Assembly: GCF_963576615.1 (NCBI RefSeq)
Contig: NC_088711.1
Span: forward strand, 2,976,001 to 3,040,000
Source: Watersipora subatra
Lineage: Eukaryota; Bryozoa; Gymnolaemata; Cheilostomatida; Watersiporidae
Direction: 5' to 3'
Length of the DNA stretch: 64,000 bases
The notes under the pieces were generated by a model. That model did no database searches. It was not told where the DNA came from and was given only the letters and a program-made list of their open reading frames with translations. The position numbers were made by a program, and so were the translations under genes. Within the stretch, counting starts at the first letter, position 1. The number at the start of each line of letters is the position of its first letter. Positions 21,880-36,100 of the stretch are shown here, piece by piece.

Positions 21880-22760
21880 TCGACCCACTCATTGCCATCT
21901 CCTGTACTGCAACGACTGCGCGACCCACTCATTGCCATCTCCTGTACTGCAACGACTGCGTGACCCACTCATTGCCATCTCCTGTACTGCAACGACTGCG
22001 TGACCCACTCATTGCCATGTCCTGTACTGCAACGACTGCGTGACCCACTCATTGCCATCTCCTGTACTGCAACGACTGCGCGACCCACTCATTGCCATCT
22101 CCTGTACTGCAACAACTGCGCGACCCACTCATTGCCATCTCCTGTACCGCAACGACTGCATGACCCACTCATTGCCATCTCCTGTACTGCAACGACTGCG
22201 TGACCCACTCATTGCCATCTCCTGTACTGCAACGACTGCGCGACCCACTCATTGCCATCTCCTGTACTGCAACGACTGCGTGACCCACTCATTGCCATCT
22301 CCTGTACTGCAACGACTGCGTGACCCACTCATTGCCATCTCCTGTACTGCAACAACTGTGCGACCCACTCATTGCCATCTCCTGTACTGCAACGACTGCG
22401 CGACCCACTCATTGCCATCTCCTGTACTGCAACACCTGCGCGACCCACTCATTGCCATCTCCTGTACTGCAACGACTGCATGACCCACTCATTGCCATCT
22501 CCTGTACTGCAACGACTGCGCGACCCACTCATTGCCATCTCCTGTACTGCAACGACTGCGCGACCCACTCATTGCCATCTCCTGTACTGCAACGACTGCG
22601 CGACCCACTCATTGCCATCTCCTGTACTGCAACGACTGCGCGACCCACTCATTGCCATCTCCTGTACTGCAACGACTGTACGACCCACTCATTGCCATCT
22701 CCTGTACTGCAATGACTGCGCGACCCACTCATTGCCCTCTCCTGTACTGCAACGACTGCA
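21880..22760. repeat. 40-bp minisatellite, about 22 copies
   Basis: The unit is cgacccactcattgccatct followed by cctgtactgcaacgactgcg. It is very uniform over 880 bp with a few point variants (tgcgtg, tgcatg, aacaactg). Period 40 shifts frame each unit, so several plus-strand frames are open. Confidence 0.97.
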
Positions 22761-22958
22761 CCTCCATTTGCCTCTCTTTTGCGTAAAGGTAAAGTGGGAA
22801 TAAAAAGTTTTCTTTTTTATTAGTTACTGGATTAGTTTGACGTACTTCGTTTGATATTTAGTTTTTACAAAGTTTTAGATAATGGATTTGTTTTAATGCT
22901 TTATATAATTATTTTAAATATTTGTCATCAGGTTTTGAACTGTAAAACAAACTAAATA

Positions 22959-23605
22959 CCCTACAGGATGAAATTATTCGCAGCGTTAAATTTCGCGAAA
23001 ATTGTCTTTTCAAGCATATTCGCGGATGAACATATTCGTCAATAAATTAATCCGTGAAAGCAGCTAGCAATAGAGTAAAATCTTCACGTGAAATAACATG
23101 TGTTTAGGTTTCTGTTTAGCTAAGAATTTTATGTCGGTCATGCTAAGCTTTAAATTTTTGGCTTTATCCAGAGGTTTTCATGAATTTTCATCGATTTGGA
23201 GGCCTTTGGTGAACCAACAATTTGTGGTAAGTTATGGGTTTTTTCAACGTAAAGAACTGCAGGAGACTTTTTCGATGATGATGCCGTGTCGAATTCCAAA
23301 TAACTTGTGACAACATTGAAAAATATTGTAAAGAAGTGTGATGCATTGGCAATATGTTTAACTCAAAGCCCCGGCGAAGATTTTAAAAGAGTTTGAAACT
23401 CGGCTATGTTTACTAACTCTGCCTAGCGACTAGTTTTTAATTTAAGGTATTAGTTATTCTCCCTTGTGTTAAACATAAAACTAATTATTCGCGGATTCAA
23501 ATAATTCGCGGATTTAGATAATTCGCGGATTTTAATAATTCGCGGATTTGACTGTACGCGAACTTGCAAATTATTAAATCCATCGAATATTTTTATCCTG
23601 TAGGG
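22959..23605. mobile_element. 647-bp TA-flanked MITE
   Basis: Terminal inverted repeats start CCCTACAGGAT at 22959 and end ATCCTGTAGGG at 23605, flanked on both sides by TA, as in Tc1/mariner/pogo insertions. Near the right end a 17-bp motif (attcgcggatt-rich) is repeated about four times at 23480-23560. No transposase frame is left, so it is non-autonomous. Confidence 0.82.
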
Positions 23606-24654
23606 TAAAATAATGTGTAGGCTATTCTTACAAGAAAACTTGTTCAAACGTGGGGCAGTTTTGAGATTAAAAGTCAATTTTGGTGAGGAATAACTTCTCA
23701 TAGTGAGGTTAGGCTAAATTTGAACGCAGCTTCAAACCTTTGACCAAGCTTAACGTTCAGCAGAATGTAAACAGAATCCAGTAAATGTTGACCTAAGTAG
23801 CGCTGTTGGTGTCTCTAAGGCAGCATTGCTTATAGCTTTAATATGAATATATAGTGAGTCTAACTCATGAAAGAGTAGCACAATGGAGTCGTCTACCCGA
23901 TTGATGGTGAAAATTGATTAAATGACCCTCAAAAATGATTACAGTGTACTACTTACAAACATTTGCTCAGGATGTATAAGGGCTGAGCTACACTGGAAAA
24001 ATGTTGAGAATATTTGCTGGTAAATCCATGGTCATTGAGTTGATGGCTAATGCCGGCGTTGTGTTATAACAGCTTGACATTTGCACCCCCCCACTTTGAC
24101 TAGCTGACTTGACACTGACTTTGACTAGCTGTCAGTGAATGTTTTACAATGAAATTTGACACATTTTACAAGAAAATAGTTCAACTTGGAAGAAAAAACA
24201 GGTTGATCTGAAATAATACATCGTAATGGCAAGTAAAAATGTTTTTTACAAATAAAATTATCAAAAATGAGTACTAAACGGGTACACGATGTGTATACAA
24301 GCAAAAATATATAAATTGATTTGTATAATGTCCAAGACACAAGACTACGCTTGTCTTTCCCGCCTTCAATCTGACATGTAGAGCATTCATTTCAAGGCCG
24401 GCGTCAGGACTAGCATTTTGCAATGCATATTATGTTTACTGTAGAGAGCTTTAGTGTGAACACTTCAAACACAGCAATTACTTATTATATATACGAGTAT
24501 GATTTCAACTGATCCAGCAGATACACAGCAAACACAGAGTCAATGCATCACTGTAGCATGACACCAGATAGTTGACTGCATGATAAGCTCACAAGATACG
24601 TTAGGCTGCCAAATGACTTCAACACACTTGCAGTTAATGCTGGTTCATCGTTAT
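23606..24654. other. No supported feature
   Basis: A short duplication of ctttgactagctg lies near 24095-24135; otherwise nothing is seen. Confidence 0.45.
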
Positions 24655-25212
24655 GTGTATCACATACAATGTATACTGTGTGTATAACATATACTGTGTG
24701 TATAACATATACTGTGTGTATCACATATACTGTGTGTATAACATATACCGTGTGTATAACATATACCGTGTGTATAACATATACCGTGTGTATCACATAT
24801 ACTGTGTGTTTCACATATACTGTGTGTATCGCATATACTGTGTGTATAACATACTGTGTGTATCACATATACCGTGTGTATCACATATACCGTGTGTATC
24901 ACATATACCGTGTGTATCACATATACCGTGTGTATCACATATACCGTGTGTATCATCACATATACCGTGTGTATCACATATACGTATCACATATATCGTG
25001 TGTATCACATATACCGTGTGTATCATCACATATACCGTGTGTATCACATATACCGTGTGTATCACATATACCGTGTGTATCGCATATACCGTGTGTATCG
25101 CATATACCGTGTGTATCACATATACCGTGTGTATCACATATACTGTGTGTATAACATACACCGTGTGTATAACATATACCGTGTGTGTCACATATATCGT
25201 GTGTATCACATA
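24655..25212. repeat. 18-bp minisatellite, about 31 copies
   Basis: The unit is tatcacataccgtgtg-like (18 bp: acatataccgtgtgtatc), with T/C variants in blocks (actgtg at both ends, accgtg in the centre) and two insertions of atc. ORFs on both strands (IHTVYV or CITYTV) are repeat artefacts. Confidence 0.96.
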
Positions 25213-27196
25213 TTTTCTTACAAATTAAAGACTTTTTAGCAACTACTTGATAAGTGAATAATACAGAACTTCAGCTTTTTAGCAACTACTTGATAAGTGA
25301 ATAATACAGAACTTCAGAAACATGCAATTTAGGACTTGCTATTGTACTTCTTGTCTTCTCACTGTATCAACATTTTTACGATTGAATGTTCGCCTATTTC
25401 TACGATTGAATATTCTGATTGACACTCAATATTTTGCTTTCATTTACGATTGACACGGAGGCAGAGACATCTCCAGAGAATATGTTAACAATACAGAGCG
25501 CGAGTCAATAACTTGCCAGGCTGAGACAAGCTTGTACGCGCTGGATACGGAAACTAGCGCTTAGCAACACTGAGAACGGATATAATGTAACAAAGTTTGT
25601 GTACATAAAGTTGAGGGCATACTTATTGGCACTGGTGCCTAGGTAAACAGCGTTGCAGAGCACAGATCAACATCTATTTGCGGAGCGACAGCCGAACCCC
25701 TTGCGCAATCAATTACATTTAACTTAAAGTTAATGAGTTTATTTAGTTTATTTGTGAGAAGAGAAGAAGAGATGGCAATACCAGTGGCAGGACACATGGA
25801 GAGGTCTTATCACCCTCCAACAGTAAAGAGATAACAGTTAAACTCTGAGCCAGCTGATCGAGCGCGTTCTAGAGTTAGAGTTCTTTCCCGACAAATGAAT
25901 CATTTAACTTTATTCAACTTTCTAGAATTCAATTCAAAGAAAAGATTTAGAATGTATGCGCCGAAAGCAGTTTTCAAGTTTTAATAAATGATAAAGTTAT
26001 GATAAATGACTACATTTCTATAGCAAAAGATGCCATGTTAACCCTATACCAGCGCGTTAAATATGCCTGTTAACTCATTACAGCAACCAGAAGCCAATTA
26101 TAATCAAATTAAACTAATGTGACAAATTATGATTAGAACAAGTGCATGTACGTTTAACTTATAGTAAACTTAATGAAGTTGTATAATAGAAATACAAAAT
26201 AGTTTTTACAGCAAATCCAAGACATTTTATCACAATTGTAGTCTATTTGCAAATTATGACGAGGCACAGTAAGATCACGTACAACTAGGCTATTTCTGTA
26301 ATATAATGACAACTGAACTATGTTTATTCATTCCAGTAAAAGGTAATGTGTGATATGTCTACTTCTGGCATTGAGACATAATTCATTATAAAACAACTGA
26401 AATAAAAACTGAATGACAGTTTTAAAGTTATTGTGTTATGGTGTTAAACTGTTATGGTGTTAAACTGTTATGGCGTTAAACTGTTAGAGTGTTAAACTGT
26501 TATGGTGTTAAACTGTTATGGTGTTAAACTGTTATGGCTCAGTTTAACACCATAACACTTCTTTTTAGCATAAATTATTGGTGAGCTAAAATAAATGAGA
26601 AAGGTGTAATTGTAAAAGATCAATTCATGACCTATCGGTAAAATGGCACACCTAGTTCATACGGATTCCTAGAGATTACCATAAGTGCAGTGAGTGTCTT
26701 GTTTACACGTATGACTATATTGGAATATCAGCGAGTACAAATGTGCTTTCACACAGTGTGCCCTGTTACTGCCTTAGGTTTCATCAAACTTACTCTAAAA
26801 AATTTATCAAATAACGCAAAGCTTTGCTATTTATGGACAAATAGCATACAACCTCTACCGATTATATCGAAAATATTATTATCAGCTTTTTTAACAACGC
26901 TCCACCTAATATCCATTCTCACAACAGAGAAACGTATTTTAAATGCTATATGTCAAACCATCTGTTTGATTGACTAATTATTGCCTTTTTATGATTCTTG
27001 TATGACAGAATTCAAAACACATATCTGTTGGAAGTGGTACATAGAGCAGCCAGAAAAAGCAGGCCAATCAAAGGCGCAGGTTGTGAATGTGCCAGCAGTT
27101 GTAAACAATGGTAGCCATTTGAGCTCAATGAACAATAAATTCAAAATGTTTTAGAAGTTTGAGACAGTCTACCAGTACCACTAGTGAGTCAGTCTA
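25213..27196. other. Spacer downstream of the Phactr gene
   Basis: Contains a tandem duplication of about 43-44 bp at 25230-25317 (ctttttagcaactacttgat...) and the repeat at 26432-26556. I searched part of this spacer and neighbouring sequence for a minus-strand exon coding FHRP-stop preceded by AG and did not see one. Confidence 0.5.
26432..26556. repeat. 16-bp tandem repeat ending in its own inverted copy
   Basis: Six to seven copies of gttatggtgttaaact are followed after 10 nt by agtttaacaccataac at 26541-26556, an exact reverse complement of the unit. The last direct copy (26515-26530) and this inverted copy form a perfect 16-bp stem. Confidence 0.92.
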
Positions 27197-30100
27197 CTAG
27201 TAGGTCTGTCTACCAGAGTACTTAACAAACCTGGTTAGATGTTTACTCTCATCATGAACTGGCATCTCTGATGACTTGAAATCATTTAGTTCTTTTCGAA
27301 TGGCAGCCTAAAACCAAGCAAGTTGACTAATAAGAGAATCCAAATTGCTCAATTTAATGACAGAATCTCAGTTACTTGAGAAGTAGGATAACATATGTGA
27401 AGACAACTCCAATTTTTGTGCCGCTTTCACTTCAGAGCTGAATAATTAAAATTTAGGCGTGACATTAGGGGTGTTGGCTTGTTTGCCTTGAGAGAATTTA
27501 ATGGCAACCATGCAAAAAGTCAAAGACATATGACAAATATCATTAACTAAAAAGATGGCGGAGTTAATTTTCAAGAGTCATGGAAACACTTGGGTAAAGA
27601 GTATATTCCATAGATATAGTAAACCCTAGATATGCGAATAATCAAAATAAGTAAGGCCTATAAATAGCATGACGCACCGTCATGGTGATGTGTAAAGTGA
27701 ATCAGCTGATCTATGAATTCCTATTGACTTAACACTACAAACTACACAATTATTCCTTAATTTGTGCATCTGAGACTGCATATTTTATTGAGAATAAATA
27801 AAACTGACTTTGGATGAGCAAGGCAAGAATCTTACACGCATGGTAATGGATAATACCAATGATTTAGAAGCTTCTATATCGTTAATAATACAAAGAGTGA
27901 CCAAATAGAAATTAAACTTTTAACAAACTAATGAATCAAATGAGATTTAGAAGCAGTTAAGCTGGACCACTGTATTAAACAGCCATTAGGCATGACTGAA
28001 AATAACAAGATGAGATAGTTTTTGTCTAAGGTAGGTTGAACTAGATTCCTGCTTTGAAGCGGCATAGTGTATTCTGATTTTGGCGATTTACTATAGTTTT
28101 GAGTAAATTGGTGGCATGCACTGTGCATGTGAAACATTGATTGAGGTTAAGTAATAAGACATATGTTATTGTCTGTGATGTTACAAGTTTAAAAACTCTC
28201 TGTGTGATACCATAGCTCTCCATGTGTGAACACAAGCCCTTTTTTGCAGCAATACATATTCGCCCTATCAATGGGGTCACCAATCCTCCTCTGTTTTTAA
28301 TTTAGATTAGGGTTATGTCATCACTACTTCTGCTTCCCACTACTTCTACATCGGTAAAGAACTTGATACAGTCATCACATTTGAGTTAGAAACAATTCAT
28401 CACCGAACTCCTCATCTTCACCTTGCTCAGCTTTTGTCTATACTTTCTTCTTTCTAGCCAAAGAATGTAGCAGGAGTTGGCCAGTTTTTTCAGCCCTGCT
28501 CACATCCAGATCAATACAGTTAGCATTGGGACTTGGTGTGATATCTGCTTTTATGAACAGTACTCGAAGTGCAGATCTAAAGCACTGCACATCCGGGTTA
28601 TTGTTATAGCCACCGTAGATCGTATCTTGGAAAACAGAGTCTCAATGTGATCCTGGTTGATCTTAAAGGTTATGAAGTAGTTGATGTAATAGTTGCTGAA
28701 AAGATATTGAGCAATGCCATGTACAGATTTGGCTGCTGACTCAAAACTAATAATGAAGGTTTTCCTATTATTGTCCACTAGCAGCTTTCCGCTTGGTGTC
28801 TTTAACTGGCATAGATAGCTTACGATATTGTTGAGAACTTCTTGTTTTGAGTTGAAGTTCTGTCTTGTTATGAGTAATTCAGGATATACCTGGGGTGTTG
28901 TAGTCTACTCTGATGACATTTCACTAAGAATTTGGTCTTATTGTTAGGTTTATGACTTAAAAACTTTTGCTCCATCGTAATGATAGCTATTCACCAATCT
29001 ATGATTTACTATATCTATGGTATATTCAACGCGTATAACTATTCTTTAAATCCTTTAAACTGTAAAGTCAGATAAAGCAAAAAGATCCTTATTTGAAGGT
29101 CAGTAAGGTTATCTTATTTATACCTTATCTTTAGGAGTGAGTCGGGTCCAGGGTTTGTCTGCTCTTCGGTCATAATCTTCAGCCTCAGTCACCTCTACAT
29201 ACTCACTAAACTGTAGGATGTTGCGTCTCTTTAGCTCCTCTATAGTCGGCCTGTAGCTGAGCTGCGAGAGAGTAAAAGGGGCAGTTGAAGCACAGAAAAG
29301 TGCCAGGAGCATATTTCATGCCACTAATAAACACCACACAAAATATGTATATACCTTTCTGTTCAGCTTCTTTTTTATATCTTCTATGTCAGCCTTCCTT
29401 TTTGTATCATCTTGATCTATAAACAAAGACGTTATCTGTACATGCCAAAGGAGGAGAGACAAGAATTTGAACCTTCTTTATAAAATTAACTTCTTACTAT
29501 TTAGATTTACGTAAAAACCAATACTAGATTTGCCTTCTTTGGTCTGCCCATCATGTGATGTGCTATTTAAAGGCATTTTAATTGCTGTTTAAAAGCATTT
29601 TAGTTGCTGACCGTATAATACTTCATATATGAGTATATAGCAAATAATTAATCTATTTTTATATTTGCAGAGCAGCTAAAATGAGAACTTTTAAATGTAC
29701 AGCTGAACCTTAACCTACAACAACCTTCACGCATGAACTTTTTGATATACAGAGTCAAATTTAAGGTAACATAACATTTATTTTGATATATAAATTTATT
29801 CCCTACATACGATGTCTGAAGTTGTTCAAAACAATTTAAATCAGAACAGACACAAATACGCGCAGTTCTCCTTCACATAGTTCGCTTTGACAGGGTTCTA
29901 CTAATACTAAACAGCGTTACATATTACCTTTTGAGTTTCAAGGTCATACATCTCAAGAAGACTGGTTTGAATAATAGTAGCGGTAAGAGAATAAGAAGGC
30001 CTTTTTTAGACTTGAAGCAACAAATTATTAAAAACATGAGCAAGTAACTCCGAATTAAATGTTTAAAAATCTCCAAAACCACCTATTAGTTATCTCGACG

Positions 30101-33100
30101 AATTGAAAATGACTGAACTAGACATTACCGAGATTTTGTTAGAATCACAATACGAAATTACAGAAACAGCATGAGCAAACATCTTTGGATTGTTTTTTTA
30201 ATCATCAAAGATATCGACTAGTTAATATGAAGAAAGTAAAAGGGATGCGAATAAAAGAAAGTCTGAAACGAACTGAAGTTAAAAGTTTTGTGATAATACT
30301 TAAGGTTTAGTCTGGATTAGCTCTGTGTCTCTGTCTCTCAATGACTCTATGGCCACCCCTTACCTACTCACACTAGAGAAGTCTTACTAATTCCTAAGGG
30401 GATTGAGAATACCTCATGTCATCCATCTTTAACATAGCCTGTCAACTAATTTCTTATGAATAATATAGCTTTTTACATAGTGTTATATTACGCATTTGTT
30501 TTAATGCTACGCGTAACTGCCTCAAGTAATTACCATTGAGGTATCCAGCAGTGGAACAAATGAAATGAAATACAATATATTCTCATGAGCAATTCTAATG
30601 TAGAGAGCCAACAGCAGAGTGCATTAACTTTGTTTGTCAAAGGTTGCAATATTTAAAGTTTGATAACAAAAACAAAGATTCAAACAGTTATAGTAAATGA
30701 TATAATATTGCTTTTATTGATAGACAGCGGCATACAACAGAATTAAATTTCTAGCAATGTATCTCCAAAGAATTCTGTAAAAAAAATTAGGTATATATGT
30801 TTTAGCGATAGAACACCAGGCTGCTTTAATCAGTGTTTGTCAAAAGTGTTGGACAAGAGAAAATGACAGAGTAATAATATGTTGTTCAGAGCATGTCTTA
30901 GTTAGTCGAGTAGATAGCCATGCTACTATATCAACAAGACTGGGTTAGTCAGTGACCTGCCCTACTGCTTACGTACGAGTGTGCCAAATGAAGAGTTTCA
31001 CAGAAAACTAGCCTTGATTAAGGTAAGGTTGGTGCCTAGTAACTACTCTCACTCAATGCGTAGAATTAGCAAGACTTGCTTTAATGAAGATCATGCACTA
31101 TCGATCAACCACAGCCATATCACTAGTTGACTAGTACAATACTAAGGGAATTATTATAAATCTCTTGACCTTGCCATTGCTGTATTCTATTAATCTTTTG
31201 CTGGCTCTTATTATCACAAAAATTCTGTAAAAATGTGACATTAATTATAAACCTTGCACGGCTATCATAGTCAAGATTGATATGAAGTTAAATTCCTACT
31301 GTTCTGATCTTTGTTTCTGATACATAGATTAGGACAGATGTTCTTTACACGATATTGAATAACTTGTAGGTTGTCAAGGCACTATGAACTCATTAAAATT
31401 ATGTCAACCCTCAGATCTCTGACAGCTGTCACAAGATGTAAGAGCTGCACTTTGTGACAGCTGTCACAGATCTCTGACAGTTGTCACAAGGTGTAAAAGC
31501 TGCACCTTCCAAATTTTAAGCTACAAGTTATTTCACCGTTTAACTTCGCGGCGTCAGTACTTCATACAGCAAAAAATATTCATTAAACATAAATAAAAAT
31601 AAACAAAAAAGTTAAAATACACAAATCTCTCTCATATTCCGTCCCAGTGAGATGTCTTCACAAGCGTTATTGTGATAACAGTCGCATCTCGCGGTTTCCT
31701 GTTGTTTTGTGAAGTGTAAAATACATACGTCGGTATAGGGATGATACTACTTCACAGATTTTCACCCCGCCCTCTGAGTTCTGGTCCCCATTAATCATGA
31801 TAAACCAGGGCACACAATAACGGTATAACTATTACCAGCACCAGGAATGAGTATGCTGATAGGGAGTTGTCTTACCATGATGCAAAATATTTCGATTTTC
31901 GAGCTCCTCGGCAGTCGGCCTCATACTCAGTTTCCTGCCCAGTTTGACTACATTCTCATGTCTATGGGAAATAATTGTGTCTTCCGGAGTAGCGTGAAGT
32001 ATATTACGGTCTTCCAGCTCCCTTTGATCAGGCCTGTTTTCCAGAAACCGGGCTAAGCTATCTTTCCTCGCAACCTTCGATGCCAAGCCTGCAGATGAAC
32101 ACTTACTATCCATTACTCATATACGTGCTATTAAAACTTGCTCAATGCCAAATACCGTATATAACGCTTATAACTAAAGATCTATTTGTAAGGACTCAGT
32201 GAGATGTATTAAAATGCAATAACTTTATAAATATCACTAAAATAAGGATAAAGGTTAAATGATCAACAATGTATTTTTGGTTTTCTTGTTAACTCACTGC
32301 AAATATTTTATCGATAAATCAAGACATAATGATTATGAGAAAATTACTAATAGCAAGCTTAGAGATTTGTCCACCGAGGACACTGAATGTCAAGTGATTA
32401 GTGAATACACAAGACACTGTGCATACCAAGAGTCATTGTACTCAAGTATTAGGCGCTACATACAGTAGGTACAGCATGGTAGCTCAGTTTTCTTGATGAT
32501 CAGCAATTTTAGTAATGGGCTCACGACTATGTATAATTGACCTATGATGTCATGTGTTCAATGATTTGTCAAGGATCCTATACTAGTTTTTTATCAATTG
32601 TGTAAAGAAATATTTAACTGGTAGGGTTGTTATTTTCAAAAAGAACAATGTGCACTGGTTGCTAATAGTTTCAGCCCATAAGAAGCAACAATGTGCACTA
32701 GTTGCTGCAGTATCAGCCAATAAGAAGCAACAATGTGCACTGGTCACTAACAGTATTGGCTAATAATAATATTATATAATACCAGTATTATATAATACTG
32801 GTATTATATAATACCAGTATTATATATATATATTGCTAGTATGTATATATTTATTGCTAGCAAATCCTTGCTAGCAATAAAACAAACATCTCAAAACTGG
32901 ATGAAGATGACCGACTAGAGAGGAGTGGAGACACGACTAGAGAGGAGTGGAGACACGACTAGAGAGGAGTGGAGACACGACTAGAGAGGAGTGGAGACAC
33001 GACTAGAGAGGAGTGGAGACACGACTAGAGAGGAGTGGAGACACGACTAGAGAGGAGTGGAGACACGACTAGAGAGGAGTGGAGACACGACTAGAGAGGA

Positions 33101-36100
33101 GTGGAGACACGACTAGAGAGGAGTGGAGACACGACTAGAGAGGAGTGGAGACACGACTAGAGAGGAGTGGAGACACGACTAGAGAGGAGTGGAGACACGA
33201 CTAGAGAGGAGTGGAGACACGACTAGAGAGGAGTGGAGACACGACTAGAGAGGAGTGGAGACACGACTAGAGAGGAGTGGAGACACGACTAGAGAGGAGT
33301 GGAGACACGACTAGAGAGGAGTGGAGACACGACTAGAGAGGAGTGGAGACACGACTAGAGAGGAGTGGAGACACGACTAGAGAGGAGTGGAGACACGACT
33401 AGAGAGGAGTGGAGACACGACTAGAGAGGAGTGGAGACACGACTAGAGAGGAGTGGAGACACGACTAGAGAGGAGTGGAGACACGACTAGAGAGGAGTGG
33501 AGACACGACTAGAGAGGAGTGGAGACACGACTAGAGAGGAGTGGAGACACGACTAGAGAGGAGTGGAGACACGACTAGAGAGGAGTGGAGACACGACTAG
33601 AGAGGAGTGGAGACACGACTAGAGAGGAGTGGAGACACGACTAGAGAGGAGTGGAGACACGACTAGAGAGGAGTGGAGACACGACTAGAGAGGAGTGGAG
33701 ACACGACTAGAGAGGAGTGGAGACACGACTAGAGAGGAGTGGAGACACGGGATATGAATTAGTAAATGTGGAGGTAGAGCCGAGGAATAGATAACCATGT
33801 GCTCTTCTTACCATCAGGACTCTCTCCTTCACTGTAATCATCCCTATAATTAATCTCTTCATCCGATGAATCTTCACTCGAGTGATAGCTGCCGGTTTCT
33901 CCGTCATTGCGGCTGCAAGAGAATAGAACAAACGCCTATATCATACTTTGCAGCATCTCTTGATAAATGGACAGCTGCTGCTAACACTACTACTGTAACA
34001 GTCATACCTCGACATAAGAGCTGCGTTCTATTTACTCGCATCTCACGACACCATTTCCTATATGAATTATCTAAGTGTAAATTAATCCGTTAGCATACTA
34101 AGTAATAGAAACATTGAATTTAACTTCAATGAATTTAGCTTAAGTTTAAGTTACGATAAGTTTTCATATTTCACGAAACTTACTTTAATTTTGTGGTCTT
34201 TTTTCTAGTATGTTTCCAGCTAGCCGTATTTTGCCTCGCGTTCACGATTACTTTTTAGCCAACCTTTTAAAAAACTTTCACCTGATTCCAAAAAGATCGA
34301 GCAATGCGGTTCTCGAAAGTGGCTTCTCGCATACTTGGCCATATAGTGGCCATTGATGACTGGCCCAACTGCTCGTATCTCAAAGATTACTCGTATCTCA
34401 AGAAAGAAACTTGCCCGAAAGTCAGCCCGTATCACGAGTTCCTCGCATGTTGGGATACTTGTATGTAGAGGTATGACTGTACTACTACTACTATGTGCAA
34501 TAGCTATTGATGAGCAACAAATCCATAGTTTTCATTCAACCTAATTATACACTTTGTAGTTAATGCAATAATGACATACTTTGATTGAGATCTAATAAAT
34601 GCGTATCCTAACAGCGTGGCTACTACAACTTGGTAGAGATGTTAAAAAGTCACCAACCAAGAGGGAACATAAAGACAGGGGGATTCCGTAATGGTAGAAA
34701 CTAAATACCTTTTAATACAATTATTATTGCTTTTGACACTATTAATACAATTACTATTACTTGTGACACTATTAATATAATTTTACAAAAGGAAACTGAA
34801 TACATTTTCTTAACTAAGTTACCAGTTTGAGTAGCATTGACAAACTGTATAATGCCATCCGTAGTATTATGATATCAATGGCCCAGCGGAGTGAACGGAA
34901 ATACGAATGTTTGATTAACTAATAACCAGCGCAGACCAGCCTAGAAAGGAAGAGATCGTAATTAGAGGCAGTTGCACAGCCAAAGCACTCGAAAACTATT
35001 AAACTATTTTTAACTACACGCCTCAACACTATCCCTTGCTGATAGTTCTCTCACACCTGGTACTACACTTGAAACTGTGCTTTTATCAATCTTGCCCTAC
35101 GGCGCTCTATCATAAAGTTATAACACGAACCGCACCCAGTAGTATGGTGGGACAACTCCTACGGCGCTCTATCATAAGGTTATAACACAAACCGCACCCA
35201 GTAGTATGGTGGGACAACTAATAAAAAAACTTTGGATAATAGAAAAAAGCTACCAACGAAAACGGATTGCCTTCCAGTCATATCCCAGGTAAAGGAAAAA
35301 AAGATCGATAGCATACTGAGACAGTTAAAAATAAGAGTGATCATAAACATGTGTGAGATGGCATGCACTGAATAACTAGAGTAACGCTGTGACCAGATTC
35401 ACACCTGCAGTGAAATTGATAGTTGCAGGTTAGAACACTGAGGATTATGAGCTGAAACACAATGGAGCAATATTGTATAATCTGCTTTGTAGATCAGGCT
35501 TTAATGCTGCAGCATATGTGATGGCAAATTCATAAGTATTCAATAGAGCTATTCAATAGAGCTTGATATAGTCAAATAATTTAAAATTGATCCGTTTTGA
35601 ATGTTGCAGTAAGCACTCTAATAATAAGCCCTGTTTTATTTTAACAAGTACGACAGGTGAGAAACTCCATAGTACATATTTAAACTAATAAAATATCGCA
35701 TTAAAAATACATTGTAGAAAAACTAATTTAAAAACTCAATTACGTATATGTAAGAAATAAAGTAATAACCAGTAAAGATGTTTATATTGCTATACCTTAT
35801 GTTTCTATTGCTATACCTTAGAGAAAGGTTTAAGAAAGCTGAGGTAAAGTGGTAGTCAGCAATACAAATACACGGTGTCTCTTACGTTAACTTACACAAT
35901 ATATATAGTTTAAATTAATTAGTATATATACATTTGTGTATAAATATATATATTTTAATAATATTAAATTTTGTTTTCAAGCTCTACCAATCTTTTTACT
36001 TTTGCTTACAAAATTGTAATATGTTCAGAAACTTCATATACCGATACAAAGATTCGCTCAACTTTAAACCGTATGTTGAAACATCTGGTAGTACACCATC

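Noticed and set aside
21807-22803. Overlapping plus-strand ORFs rich in THSLPSPVLQ
   Set aside because: The 40-bp repeat shifts frame every unit, so all plus frames look partly open; no splice or start support.
24548-25239. ORFs with IHTVYV/CITYTV repeats
   Set aside because: 18-bp microsatellite-like array read in frame on both strands.
32060-32113. Alternative Phactr start MDSKCSSAG just upstream of exon 8
   Set aside because: It reads through a strong acceptor (TCTGCAG) that fits exon 7 exactly; an alternative start is possible but unsupported.
32913-33748. CRISPR array
   Set aside because: Units are contiguous with no spacers, in a eukaryotic intron.
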